Source: Brachycybe producta
Taxonomy: Eukaryota; Arthropoda; Diplopoda; Playtdesmida; Andrognathidae
DNA length: 64,000 nucleotides
Reading direction: 5' to 3'
Assembly: GCA_036925085.1 (NCBI GenBank)
Contig: JAUPFP010000026.1
Span: 350,001-414,000, forward strand
Positions 12,160 to 22,770 of the stretch are shown in pieces. The notes beneath the pieces were generated by a model, which did not search any database, had not been told where the DNA came from, and saw only the letters and a program-made list of their open reading frames with translations. Every line of letters begins with the position of its first letter. Position 1 is the stretch's first letter. A program made the translations under genes and the position numbers.

Positions 12160-12800
12160 TGGCTTGCACACGTGGTGCAGGTAGAGGCACTACCTGTCGG
12201 TGGGGCCGTCAATTGCACGGTGTTTGATCGTCTGAACACTGTGGAACTTTGTGAAGACCAGATTCTACAAAGTTTGGATGGGCAATGGGTGTTTTTTGAC
12301 CGTGAAACCACCGTGGAGAACGGTTTTTACCGTAGACCACGTTGTTCTATCGGTCAGAAAGCGGTTTTGCACGGTGAGAATTTGTGGAAACTGCTCCCCA
12401 GTCAACCTGAACAAAGAGTATGGGATTTGGATGGTCCAAACGAACGGCTTTTACCATAGGTCACGGGTTGTGCACGGTGGAACGAGATGTTACACGGTAA
12501 AAACCCACAGAAATTGCCGCCCAATGTACCCAACCAAATTGTGCAAGGTTTGGACTGGTCAAATTCGTTTTTGACTGGTTCTGACTGTGTGACCACCGCT
12601 GGGGATGGCTACGGCAGTGTACCATGGTGCTTACCCAGCTGGAAAGTGATTTCTTACGGCAAAAGTCCGTGAAAATCACTTCCTACCATTGTAAGAAGTT
12701 TTCTGACGGTGCTTTTTGGTGCTTTGCATTTAGCCACGGCAGAGAAGGAGGATATCAGCAGTGGGAGCAGCAGTTTTTCCTCCTCCCTCAGTTCCCTGCA
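12160..12800 (+). repeat. Degenerate leader-type repeat with CACGG/CCGTG words
   Basis: Two to three diverged units of roughly 110-125 bases, each with an ACGGTTTTTACCGT-like palindrome or its half, a CACGGTG word and TTTGGATGG. The vocabulary is that of the leaders of E4 (21880-22440, 24300-24740) and E10 (62990-63480), so it is probably leader sequence from another B-type copy. There is no coding signal. Confidence 0.45.
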
Positions 12801-12961
12801 TCCTGGTAATGCAGGGCTGTTGGAGTCAGATCCTGCATGCTCCCGAACTCTGTGGGGCAGGCCATAGCTGACCCAGCCGATGGCGGACCTTTGGGTATGC
12901 TATTGGCTGGGGATGCTGTGGTGGATCAGGCGTCCCCCGGAAACCTCAGTATTTTGGGTCC

Positions 12962-13483
12962 GTGTGGGGATGGTTGACACCGACTCCCACCGTGGAATCA
13001 CCGAAGGTGACCATTAAGTTGGGAGCCATGGAGATTCTGGCGGTTGCTGAGCCGGTGGGGACAAGCACACCCGTAAGAGAGGAGGCCACCGGTTTGGTGG
13101 CCACCTCACCAACAAAGCTTTTGACTCCGGCGGACCAAAGCCAGCTAGAATTGGCTAGCCTGGCTGAGGAAAGCAGGGATACCTCCTTGGGAGGTACCCT
13201 TGTCATTAACATGGAGGTGGGAATGGATACCATGGAGGATTCCATGGTGCCCTTTTCTCGGCAGTGGAGAAGCCAGCGAATCCTCTCTTCAGAGGACTCT
13301 TCAGAGTCTGAAGGAAGAGGAAAGGCCTCCCTAAGTAAACGGTCGATGACTGGATCCCGGGAGGATACTCCCACCGCTCAAGGGAGTCCTATAGATGTTG
13401 ACCCTATGGGGAAACTGAAGAGGAAAGGCTTGATCAGCTGGACGAGAGTAACAAGTAACAAACGCAGTCAGGAGGTTTCCTGA
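12962..13483 (+). CDS. Unknown acidic/basic ORF, B-type element
   Basis: An open frame (first ATG codon inside it at about 13029) of mixed low-complexity character. Thr/Pro-rich sequence comes first, then SSEDSSESEGRGK, then SPIDVDPMGKLKRKG, which looks like a nuclear-localisation or charged linker. It has no enzyme motif and no membrane segment. Its place before the 13483 frame and its composition recall the charged ORF at 54285-54716 of E9 (YIDTDDEELPG, AKKRREAG). I infer part of a retroelement accessory or gag protein; function unknown. Confidence 0.35.
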   Translation: MWGWLTPTPTVESPKVTIKLGAMEILAVAEPVGTSTPVREEATGLVATSPTKLLTPADQSQLELASLAEESRDTSLGGTLVINMEVGMDTMEDSMVPFSRQWRSQRILSSEDSSESEGRGKASLSKRSMTGSREDTPTAQGSPIDVDPMGKLKRKGLISWTRVTSNKRSQEVS

Positions 13484-14245
13484 TGGCAGATGGGAAACGT
13501 TACTATGTTGTGGAGTTCCCTACCCAGCAGTACCATAAGGATGGATCAAAATCCAAGAAAAAGTCCAGTGCTGCTAGGTACACTGCTAGGATGAAGGCTC
13601 TAGCAGAAAGTCTCAGTTAAAGGCAAAGGAAGCTGCCATGGCAAAGTTTATGCCAGCAGTGAGTCTTCTTTCTGAGATTCCAAAATCTCTTGTATGCCTT
13701 GTACTAGGGTATGCCCGTGGCAGTGGTTAGCTGTTCGAGTTGGCAGTCAGGAACCCCCAAGAGGGACCGATGAGCAGAAAGAAGGCCAATCCATATCATC
13801 CTTCCACTCTAAGGAAGATCACTAATGCTGGTGGTGGTGGTGGTCAGGGACAGAAATGTCCCCGCCCCTTCACCCCAACAGTGGCTAGTAGGGGAAGAAG
13901 GACAAGACCTCTCATGGAGGTCTGGTCGGCTTCCCCAAAGGAAAGCGGAGCCACGAGGACCGTTTGTGGTACCACCAGGCTCAAGCGGCAAGATGTGAGG
14001 CCCTTGTCCAGCATGACAAGAACGATGCATGCTGACGGGAGTTCGAGCTAAAGGCCACTAAGTTTCCGCCCCTGTGAGAAACTGATGCCAGAAATCCGCT
14101 CGTTACAGGAGAACTTCCTGTCGGGCGTGGTGTCACTTCAGTTCCGAGGGAAGGAGTTCCCTGAGGTCATTAAAAAATATCAGGAACAAAAAAGGACCCA
14201 ACATTCTAACCTGGGGTACACCAGATTTAACAGCAAACCACTCTG
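13483..14245 (+). pseudogene. Second part of B-type accessory ORF, broken
   Basis: Starts MADGKRYYVVEFPTQQYH with a following KKK cluster, comparable to IADGLWSYTIIPT plus KKKQTKK in the E9 ORF at 53618-54253. Later pieces in other frames include LMPEIRSLQENFL and LQFRGKEFPEVIKKYQEQ (14080-14210), comparable to LIDQVYETFDEEKI and IMEFKGATLPVVI of E9. Stops and frame changes separate the parts. The reading ends at the border with the LINE fragment. The homology is by eye and moderate. Confidence 0.35.
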
Positions 14246-14560
14246 AGTCAGACCCATTTAGAACTACCCTTTGTTTCCTATCACTTAAAAAATAAGTTAC
14301 CTATTTGTTACCTGCCCCAACCCATATGCTGCAACATTTGCCAGATGTTTTGAATGTGAAACAGTGTCAAATGCTTTACAAAAGTCAAGAAACATCATGT
14401 CAACCTGTTTATCATTGTCTAAACTTTTCTGGAGGCCATCCACTACCAGGATAAGTTGAGTCTCACAAGAGCACCCTCAGTGAGACCTGTATATAATTTT
14501 TTTCTTCAATGTCTGCCCCCTTGAAATGCACAATCTATAAGTACAAAATGAACTCGTCCT
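14225..14560 (-). mobile_element. Non-LTR retrotransposon fragment, RT piece
   Basis: The minus strand reads through remnants of a CR1/jockey-type RT (a KAF-T-VSH box between about 14340 and 14400). It is a diverged copy of 49190-49610: both share CTTTGTTTCCTATCACT and the CTGTGTCAAATGC-type block. It is short, full of stops and dead. Confidence 0.6.
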
Positions 14561-15109
14561 AAACTTGACATCTTCTATAAATTTAATATACCACAGTCCT
14601 GCTAGACTAGGTGCCATTTCTAAAGCAATGCTGCATATCAGCTAAACACAAAATTTCAGCAATTCACAGCCCAGTAAGGTAATAGTCTAAGTTACAACCA
14701 TAATATTATTATGGTGCCATGACATATCTCTGGCTGACGACATCCATTCCAAAGAAGCATCTGAAATAATATTATTCGCACTCACAACTTCTTGTTGTGC
14801 TATGTTGTTAGCAAAAAATACAAGTTCATTTTCATAGTTAGCAGGTCCTCTCAGTACCCCTGGCCCAAGACTAAAAAAATGCTTAACAAACTCTCCAATC
14901 TTCTTAAACACCACTAGGTCCACTTTACAGTTGAAATGATACCCATCCTGACTCTAACTATCCCTAAAACCTAACATTGATGCCCTCCAGTCATTACATT
15001 GACCCCCACTGAATTACAAACTGTAGACAACCAGCTAATAATTGGTCTCTCTGGTGAGCAATAATCCCAACCCTCAATCCTGGCCTACTGCTCATAAAGC
15101 ATAGGGTTG
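14561..15109. other. No recognisable gene
   Basis: AT-rich sequence with short chance open frames (for example 14687-14923, minus) that show no family features. It may be decayed LINE or intergenic sequence. Confidence 0.4.
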
Positions 15110-15720
15110 TTATTGATGGGTGCATGGGTGTAAAATATGGGGTTCCCCAGGGTAGTGTATTATATCATCTTTTGTTTCTGGTTTCCATTAATGACCTCAG
15201 CAATATCGTTAGCAGTAACTAGGCTTTTTCCTGAAAACAAGTTAATTTACAGGGAGGTGCAAAACACCCTCTACCATGAATCACTAATGGCAGACTTAAA
15301 GGTAATTGAAAGTTGGTGTGTTTCATGGGAACTTCAGTTGAATAAGTTGAATGCAGTGTGATGAGGGTAACATGATGAAGACATCCATTGACTTTTCCTT
15401 TATGTTTTGAATAACAAACTAATTCAGAACGTTAATTATTATAAATACTAGGGGATTACATTGATGAGCACTCTGTCTTGGAAGCAGCATGTTGATAATG
15501 CCACAGGCAAGGCAATGCAAATGCTTCGTTTTTGTTAACGATCATTGGTATTTGCCATTAGCAAGTTAAATTTGTTGCTTACAATGCACTGATTCGGCCT
15601 CATCTTGAGTATTGCTGCAGTGTGTGGAATCTGTAGCATTAACTAATACAGTGAACATTGTCTAGCATAGGCAGCGAGGTTTGTCTGCGGCAGGTATAAT
15701 ATTACCGATAGTGTTAGTGA
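15110..15720 (+). mobile_element. Non-LTR retrotransposon RT fragment
   Basis: From 15137 the plus strand, read in the right frame, gives GVPQGSVLYHLLFLVSINDL, the classic LINE RT box with the invariant PQG and IND(L). Further on are pieces like AMQMLRF and LIRPHLEYCC-type sequence (about 15510-15620), typical of the region after the RT in CR1/jockey-like elements. The FADD box region and several frames are broken. Orientation is opposite to the neighbouring fragment at 14225, so these are separate insertions. Confidence 0.7.
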
Positions 15721-16511
15721 AATTCTGGTGGGGCTTTTTTGGAATAGTTTAGCTCATCGTAGTTCAAGAAAATTGTATGTGGTCAATGTCCCAAACCAGT
15801 CTAGTGATATATGTAAAGCATTGTATGTAAGAAGGGGTGAACACTAAAAAAAGAGATTTTTACCAAGAACAACTCTTATTATTGGGGTTTTATAGGGTTA
15901 TATACGAAAATCGAATGCTCTTCCCAAACAGGCCAATGCTCTGTAGGCTACCTCTTTGTAGATCCTCCCATGCACTGACCTAAATGCTGGTATCCCTCCT
16001 TGGTTCCAAACCCATATTCTAGGCCAGGTGTAATTCTTCCAGCCCCTTTTTCCTGATGAGCTTGCTCTTCTTGAAGAGTTTCTACAAACTTATTAACAAC
16101 TCAAAGCTGCAGACAACCTCTGACAAGAGTTCCTCTCCAAAATGTGCTTTCTTTGTATTCAGATTGATGCAGAGTGTCAGCTTTTTTTCAGTATCTCAGT
16201 TCTCAACAAGGCCTCTTTTCGGACTTTTGGCAATTGTCTCTTAAAAGTTTGTTAGGAACTCTGAAGGGGGAGATCACTTGCCCTATGACTTTTAGTGGAG
16301 TCCCTCAGGAGTAGTTACTGTTGTCTTCACCACCAACTGTCTTTTAGGTTTAACCTTGACATCCAACTTGGATGTTTTGGCAACCCCACTTTGCAGTGGT
16401 TTCTTGGTTCGTTGTCTTCCTTCTTGGATGGTGTGAATCCTGGTACCAGTTACAGTGTCTTCTTATTTTCTTCACAAGAGCAGCTACTCTTCGCCTCGCT
16501 GACTCTGGCTT
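15721..16511. other. No recognisable gene
   Basis: Short chance frames only. The 16056-16525 part is T/C-rich on the plus strand, the complement of a purine-rich minus strand, and may be decayed sequence of the gag fragment to its right. Confidence 0.35.
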
Positions 16512-17370
16512 TCACCAGGGCTTGAAAGCCTCATCATCATGTGGATGAATCCTCCGGTACATCTCTGCGTACTTCTCAGCATAGGCTTTGAATATTTCAT
16601 GGTCCTGCTGGCATCTCTCAACTAATTCGCAACCCATGCAAAATTTCTCATCTTCCAGGAAGAATTCAGCAATGATTTCCTCCTTCATGGCTGCCCATGT
16701 GAATTCTTTATTGAAAGCAGCACTGAAGTGTGCAAGCCACTTGATTACATGCATCTTTAAGAGCCCAGTGAAGTGCCTTAATTGCTGCAGGGAGTTCCAT
16801 TTATGTGCCATGGTGATGTCTTCAAACTTTTCTATGCAGAGGAGGGAAACCCTGCAGCAGATGTAGCAAGTGTTTTGTAGTATGGCTTAGGTTTTAGGTC
16901 TAGTGCCCATTATGTTGCTTCGTCCAAACCAGGCTTGCACCTGGCTTCAACCGATTTTCTTCGTCTGTGGTTAGCCTGCTCTCTTCTTGCTTTATTCGTC
17001 TCCCAAAATTTGACGAGCCAATTCATCTGGTTTTCGCTTTGACAGTTTTCCAATCATGTCAGCAATTGCAGCTTCTTCTGGAGACTTGCTTCCATCATTG
17101 GATTGCACCTCTGGTTTCATGGCAACTTTAGGGGGTCATGATACTCCTCTTTTCTCTTCAACCTCCTTCTGTTGAGCCCTTCCTGTGAGCTCTTCATGAT
17201 TTTCTTCAATTCAGCAGTTTTCATCTTTTGGCTTCCCTCCTCCCTCAGTTTCTCGAGGTCCCTCAGGTCTTTCAGTAGCTTTCATACACTGGTCTTCTAT
17301 ACTGCATGCATTTCAACACGAATTTCTTAACAACTTATGGAGTAACAAGTTCTTCAGGACCAAGCTCCTC
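16512..17370 (-). pseudogene. gag: gag fragment of a third gypsy element (E3)
   Basis: Open stretch 16512-16811 encodes a capsid-like segment: HVIKWLAHFSAAFNKEFTW, then MKEEIIAEFF and DHEIFKAYAEKYAEMYRRI, the W...F...F and leucine/phenylalanine spacing of retrotransposon Gag. The upstream part (16860-17370) is charged, Lys/Glu-rich and broken by stops. It differs clearly from the gag proteins of E2/E4, E6 and E8, so it is a separate family. Confidence 0.55.
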
Positions 17371-17379
17371 CACCTAGTT

Positions 17380-17990
17380 TGTAACGAAAAACTTTCGGGG
17401 AAAGGGAGCAGAATTAGCTCAGGGGTTTCAGTTCGCTTATTGGATGGACTGAAAGTGGTTGGCTAGGCCACTTATTCTACTCTGGTTCAGGAGGAAGGGA
17501 ACAAACTGGTTCCTTTCGTTTTCTCACAAATTTCAGCAACTTTTTGCACATAGTAACTTTCTTTCCTAAACTCTCTTTAGTACATAAAAACACGGACTTA
17601 TATACCCAAAAAGAGGATTATAAAAAGACTGTCTCAGAATCCTCCAATTGGTCCCTTACAAAAATCAAAACAAATTAGACCAATCAAGTTGATTGACCAG
17701 TGGTAAGCGAAAATATTAAATATGACTCATCTTCTATAAAAAAAACGAAACAAAAAAGGGAAATGCAACCCCATTGACTTAGTGTTGCCTTTTATCAGGA
17801 AGATTTGTTTATCATTATAGATAGAACTCAGAGGAAAGGGCCCAGCCCACTCCAGTTGTGAACAAAACAAGGATATTCGTAACCTTGTGGCATTATAGGG
17901 AGAAATCGGCTGCGTGGAATTGGGTCAACTTTCTGTACAACTGTACAAAGAGATGACAAAGTTCTGAGCCACTGCACAAACAACGAGCCA
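17380..17990 (-). repeat. Candidate 5' LTR of E3
   Basis: On the minus strand the block ends TTTTTCGTTACA and is followed after a few bases by AGGTGGAGGAGCTTGG, which resembles the TGGTGGAGGTGC primer site of the other elements though its first base is changed. GGGTATATAAG, minus strand near 17600, is a suitable TATA box. The far boundary (17990) is a guess. Confidence 0.35.
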
Positions 17991-18679
17991 GTATCGTGGA
18001 CTGATCGTTTCACAGTGACTTTGTGTTATAGTCATAATGCACTTTTATAATGTTAGGAGACACCCCAAAGGTTACGTTCTACTTTAGTGATGTCATAAAA
18101 ATATAAAGCTTTCAAAGTAAGCATGAATGAATGTTTAAACAAGTGTTAATGGCCACAAAAATTGACCTGACGAGCACAAAAATTGGCCTAAAATCAGGCC
18201 TGTATAACGGGAGGCTATAGCGTAAATTATAGCATGGCTTCCTATAGTGCAACCCTCCGTAATTGGTTTACTTCAATCGATTCTGTATCCCGATTTTAAT
18301 TTGTATATCCAGTTAAACGAATAAAAAAGTGGCTCGACATACTATCCACAATTTTATGGCATCTTAAAAGTATTATGTATGTACAGTGTAGATGATTTTG
18401 AGTTGATAAATAAAATTTAGAATAATATTGTATAGTTTTGTTTTGTTTATGTTTTGTGATGCGAATAATCTCTTGAACCATCCATGCAGTTGATCTTGTT
18501 GGGTCTCTTGCATGTGAATAATTTATTTCACTATAATTTATTGCCCCTTAATTTCAATATCAGTACTAATAATAAGAAATACATGCTAGAAAAATAAAAT
18601 ATAAAATTAATTATACAGTATTCTTAATTTAAAGAAAATTATTTAGTTGGTGTCAATTAATGGACTTTAATAACCTTAC
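17991..18679 (-). other. Flank and opsin intron sequence
   Basis: AT-rich, without coding signal. The part next to 18680 is intron on the minus strand, because the opsin exon ends with a consensus donor (AG/GTAAGG, 18674-18681). The next exon, which should encode the cytoplasmic tail, was not found in the window. Confidence 0.45.
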
Positions 18680-19683
18680 CTAATGCCATAGACAATCGGA
18701 TTATAAACAGCATTGGCCTTAGCAAAAACAGCTCCCCAGATCGTTAACAAAGGTGTTAGGTGTTTTCGGTCAGTAAACAGGCCTGTCCAAGCTATAATCA
18801 AATAAGGTGTCCAGGCAAAAAACCACAAGCTGACCGTCATCATGGCAATTTTTGCTAGCTTAATTTCAGCGGTGGTTTTCTGCAGATGGGCATTGGCTCT
18901 TATGCTTGCTACATTCATACGCTTTGCTTGCTCTCTTAACTGACATTCATGATCAGCAACCGCTTTCACGATAAAAAAATAATAGTATATCAGACTAAAA
19001 AGAGAAACGAAGTATACAGCCACGCCATATACTATTACGTAGCTGCTATTCCAAAGTTCTGTAGTCAAGTAATCAACTGTGCAACTTGTCATATTGCCCT
19101 CTGGCACATATCTACTCCATCCGAACATAGGAGCTATCGTCCATGCTAGTGACCACAACCAAACACAAAGGCAAATTCGTAAAGCTTTTTTGTGAGTTAG
19201 TGGACGAGCAGCAAAACCTTTAACAATGACGTTATATCTGTCGTAACCTATCATGACCATGCTCCAAATTGAGGCACAGCCAAAGAGAGAGCCCCACATA
19301 CCATATAGTTCGCACATAAATGGCCCCAGAATCCATGTCTCTGCAAAACAGTTTGTGGCCATTGTTGGCGTCATTGTCAACATCATCAGAAAGTCACTCA
19401 AAGCCAGATTCATAATTAAAATGTTAGAGGGACTTCGTAAAGTTTTTGTTGAACCAAACACGTATATGACAACACTGTTCCCAGCCATAGAAACGAGTCC
19501 TAATAGAACCATCACAATTCCAAGCACACTATGCCAAATTTGTTCTATGGGCGGATAACCATACCAGTGATCACTGATCATGAACAGCATGTCCAATGGG
19601 AGTTGCTGCACAATTGTACCATTAATAGATAAGAGAGGCATGGCTTTAGAATCATACGCGTAGCTATTACTTAAAACGAACAA
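18680..19683 (-). CDS. r-opsin (visual pigment), main exon
   Basis: Seven-transmembrane light receptor that couples to Gq in rhabdomeric photoreceptors (family knowledge). Seen in the sequence: an N-glycosylation-type NGT before TM1, NHT-like spacing through GNSVVIYVF (TM1), [16 protein letters not shown] (TM2), the TM3 end DRYNVIVKG, the counterion-region EGNMTSC, the arthropod loop [25 protein letters not shown] (TM6) and [15 protein letters not shown] with the retinal-binding lysine (TM7). The exon stops at a clean splice donor after NPIVYGI, so the tail lies on another exon. Upstream there is an ATG at 19639-19641; the open frame extends further to 19683 without an ATG, so a spliced upstream exon is possible. 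The wording matches the arthropod long/middle-wavelength class. No stops or frameshifts, and it is the only intact host gene part here. Confidence 0.9.
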
Positions 19684-20092
19684 TGTGATCTTGTTTTTCG
19701 AATTACTTTGTTGAAAAAAGGAACAATTTATATAAGGTTAGTGAATTAATTTTCATAAAATTGACACATGCCAAATCTGATTTGATTAGAATTACGAGCA
19801 TACTACTTATATGAAGCTAAGTAGCTTAAGCAATGTAAGTAGATTATGTACCTGATTAGGTACTAAGCCGCTTTATGTGCGGAGGCAAGGACTATTATGA
19901 TGCAATAGTTACTTCTGATTTTTTATACATTCTCTTATACAACCTAGCAAAAAATATTGTTATTGAAGATGAATTCAACCTTGGAGTACACACATTTTAT
20001 TTTAGGTATATGTATAATACTTCTTTTTTTAAAAAAAATTATGTTTTGCAAAATGTCACAACTTACGCCCACATTGAGTTAAATACATAGGG
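19684..20092. other. Upstream of opsin exon, no gene seen
   Basis: AT-rich. Candidate acceptor sites (pyrimidine run plus AAG or TAG) lie within the 50 bases before 19683 on the minus strand. A short open frame at 19875-20090 shows no family features. Confidence 0.4.
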
Positions 20093-20585
20093 TGTAACGA
20101 CCTGGTCTGCACCGCCTGGAAGGCGATATAGACGTTCGTCCTAAAGACACATATCCTAATGGCATTTGCCCTAAAGGGGCATTCGCCCTAAAACCATTTT
20201 CTTAGTGATGTTCGCCCTATGGGAACGTTTGACCTACAACCATTTGCCATAAATGAACATTTGCCCTAAACAGACATTTGCCCTAAAGCAACTTTTTTTT
20301 CTATTTTCACACTGTTTAGGGTTATTTGGTGGAGTAAGTTAAATACAGTAGGTTCTGCCTGCAGCAGGTGCACAAATATTGTTAAATGAAATATGCAAAC
20401 ATCATATTATAGGCAAGTGGTTTTAGAGTAAATGTCCTTTTAGGGCAGATAGTTTTAGGGCAAATTGTTTTATGGCAAATGTCCATTTAATACAAATAGT
20501 TTTAGGGAAAATATTTTAGGACAAGTGTAGATAGATCAAATATCTCTTTAGGGCAAATGCCATGCACCTGGAAAATGGTGGTGCT
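20093..20585. repeat. Foldback repeat of TTTGCCCTAAA words
   Basis: The left arm (about 20130-20290) holds some nine copies of a word like CATTTGCCCTAAA spaced about 17-22 bases. The right arm (about 20420-20570) holds about eight copies of the reverse complement (TTTTAGGGCAAATG). The middle (20290-20420) is unrelated. The result is a long imperfect inverted repeat, the architecture of a foldback or MITE-like element. The left tip, TGTAACGACCTGGTCTGC at 20093, matches the start of B-type LTRs, so an LTR end abuts or has been captured. Confidence 0.65.
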
Positions 20586-21215
20586 GACGAATTAATAGTG
20601 GCATACTTAGTGCAATCATCTGAGAGCTATGTTGTGTCCAATCTGAACCTCTCACCTGAAAACCTCTTATGTTATGAAGATGAAAGGTTATTTTGATCGA
20701 CAGTTGTCCCTCCAAGTGGCGTCAGAAGGTTGACATCACCCAGTTAGGGTATAAAGGTGCATACTCAGGCTGTACCGATCACACTTTTCTTTTGCAGAGC
20801 CAATATCCAACAGATCACACACAAAAAACTGGCATGCCAATCGATTTAACTGAGCCATTTGTAACACCCTGTATTTCGGCTTTCTTCCCCTAGCCTGAGG
20901 GCCCCTTGGGATCCAAGAGACATACTTCCATCCCTTCCCTCTCTCTTGAAAACCTCAAAGCTACTAAGTATATCCTGGTTCCGGTATCGGTGGATGGATA
21001 CCCATCGAAGCATGGTCCCTGGGGCGTGGGTACACCTGTGAAGGTGTACGCAGGCTCTAGATATAAAAGACCATGTTTCGATACATTCTGGGTCCATTCT
21101 CTGATATCGAAAACATGAAGTAAGTCAACTCATTCAATGGTCCAGTGGCGAAAGCACACCACACTTGTAACTTCTCTGGTTTGATGCATCTTAAACGATT
21201 GTGTCTATTATATCC
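20586..21215. other. Unassigned sequence before E4
   Basis: No coding region that I can defend. TGTAACACCCTGTATTTCGG at about 20861 resembles an LTR start, and 20900-21110 has open but featureless frames on both strands; it may be a decayed LTR. Confidence 0.3.
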
Positions 21216-21880
21216 TTAATTTAATATTATTAATATATTATTCATCCACGAAATCTCAGCATCAAGCTCAGCTTCCGTGGGTTCTACCAGGTGGACCCTC
21301 GACCACTGAATGGATGGGGGTACTCTGCGACCATACCCCAGAGGGATGGTGTGAGTACCTCCTGGAGGTATACACCTGGTCAAAACTGGCAGCACCTCCC
21401 TCCGTACACCTCTCAGATGCATGTGTGATGGTGTGAAACATGGTTGCTTTTCATGGATCCTTTGGATCTCTTGGGGCAGATGTCCCTATAACTGTCAGAC
21501 ATCGATGTCAAAAATGACATCGTGCCATGCAGACTACCCAACAGGGTCTCCACCGACTCACTTAAGTATCCCACTGCATTCAACCGGACCAGTGGTGGTG
21601 GAGGCCAGGATGCCGGCCAATGGCTGTGTGCCTGTCTCTGCCGGGGTCCCCAAAACTCCTTCAACCTTGTCCAACAGAGTTCCGTCAGTGACAATGCCTC
21701 CGAGCTGAAGTCGGTCTGCAGGGACACCCCCTATGGCACCTTCCTCCTCGGAACCACCGTGTCCATTCCTGCCAACAGCAACCCCAACCGGTTGCTGCCC
21801 CTCTGGCCAATTACCATGGCCGATGGTGTGAGAACGCAACTCTAAACCCTCACCTACACCGTTACCCCAACTAGCCATCG
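21216..21880 (-). pseudogene. gag: E4 second gag N-terminal fragment
   Basis: Minus-strand frame 21558-21878 begins MASWGNGVGEGLELRS and contains GRNGHGGSEEEGAIGGVPAD, matching the start of the E10 gag (GLLEGLELRYR, GRNGHGGSTEEGAVGGVHAD). Further pieces run to 21216, with VHLVEPTEAELDAEISW, matching the start of the E2 gag region near 7100-7170. Frame changes and stops make it a fragment. It is cut at its 3' side. Confidence 0.6.
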
Positions 21881-22444
21881 GAGGAAATGGGGCCTAAGCC
21901 GATATCCACCGTGCAAAAATGGACGGAAACAGCCACCAATTGTAGGGTGAAAGTACCTACAGTGAAATCTGGTGAATTCATGGACCAAAGTCCATAAAAC
22001 ACCGTCAAAGCATGGTAGAACTGTACCCACCGCAGTACAAAAGATAAAAGTCCATGTCCCACAGTAACTGTACGGTTAGTGACCTTCACCATCTTCGAAC
22101 AGAGATAAACGGACAATGGTCCATAATCAACCGTCTACTAATGGTGAAACTAGTTTCTTACCGGGTTCAACCGGTCCCACACAGTCAACCACCGTGCCAC
22201 TGGTTTACTAACGGTAAACCCCAACAATAAACCGGTTTGTATCATAGTCCCATGGACAACGGTCCGTGCCACACGGTATACAACCGGTAAACTTGGCCAT
22301 CGACTGGTCTTCACTGTAGTTCCACGGACAATTGTCCGTGCCCCACGGGGTACTACCGATCTACCAGGCAACCTCACGGTCAAAACTGTCCTCTACCGCT
22401 GTCCCGTGGACGAGGTCCACACCTGGCAGTGTCTTAACAGTTTC
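21881..22444 (-). repeat. E4 leader repeat array (second copy)
   Basis: Units of roughly 70-100 bases with paired words such as CCACGGACAATTGTCCGTG (near 22321) and ATGGACAACGGTCCGTG (near 22254), each a short hairpin, separated by ACGGT...ACCGT words. It is the same design as 24300-24740 and 62990-63480. Confidence 0.6.
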
Positions 22445-22770
22445 ATGGTCTTTTTGGGCTCATTACAATACCGGCAAAACTTCCCGGTCTTACCGGATCC
22501 TGACTCCGTTAGGGGCTGTGATTGAAGTGCTAGCTGCCCTCTTGCACCCAGGTGGTCCCTGGGTAGTAACGGTCTGGAGTCTTCCTCACTGCAAGTCGGC
22601 GGTGACTTCCCGCCGACACGACAAAGAACCCATGGTGAACCCCTGATGGATCTCACCGTAGCACCCGACGTAAAGTACTGGCCGCAAAGACAGAAACCGG
22701 GCAGTGAAGAGCTGGTGTACTCCCACCGGCGTATCCCCACTCTCCCCAGATACTTCCCATGCTGAGGCAA
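22445..22770 (-). repeat. B-type LTR fragment (3' part), minus
   Basis: Read on the minus strand it aligns with the second half of the E10 LTR (62680-62970): GGTGAGATCCA..., GTGTCGGCGG..., GCCGGTATTGTAATGA at the end. It is therefore the end of a 5' LTR for the gag fragment to its left. The U3 half is missing. Confidence 0.6.

Noticed and set aside
20300-20330. TTTAGGGTTA near 20310 as a telomeric repeat
   Set aside because: Only single words inside the GCCCTAAA/TTTAGGGC foldback; no tandem TTAGG array.
20093-20585. CRISPR-like regular repeats
   Set aside because: Inverted arms, imperfect units and animal context; no constant repeat/variable spacer structure.
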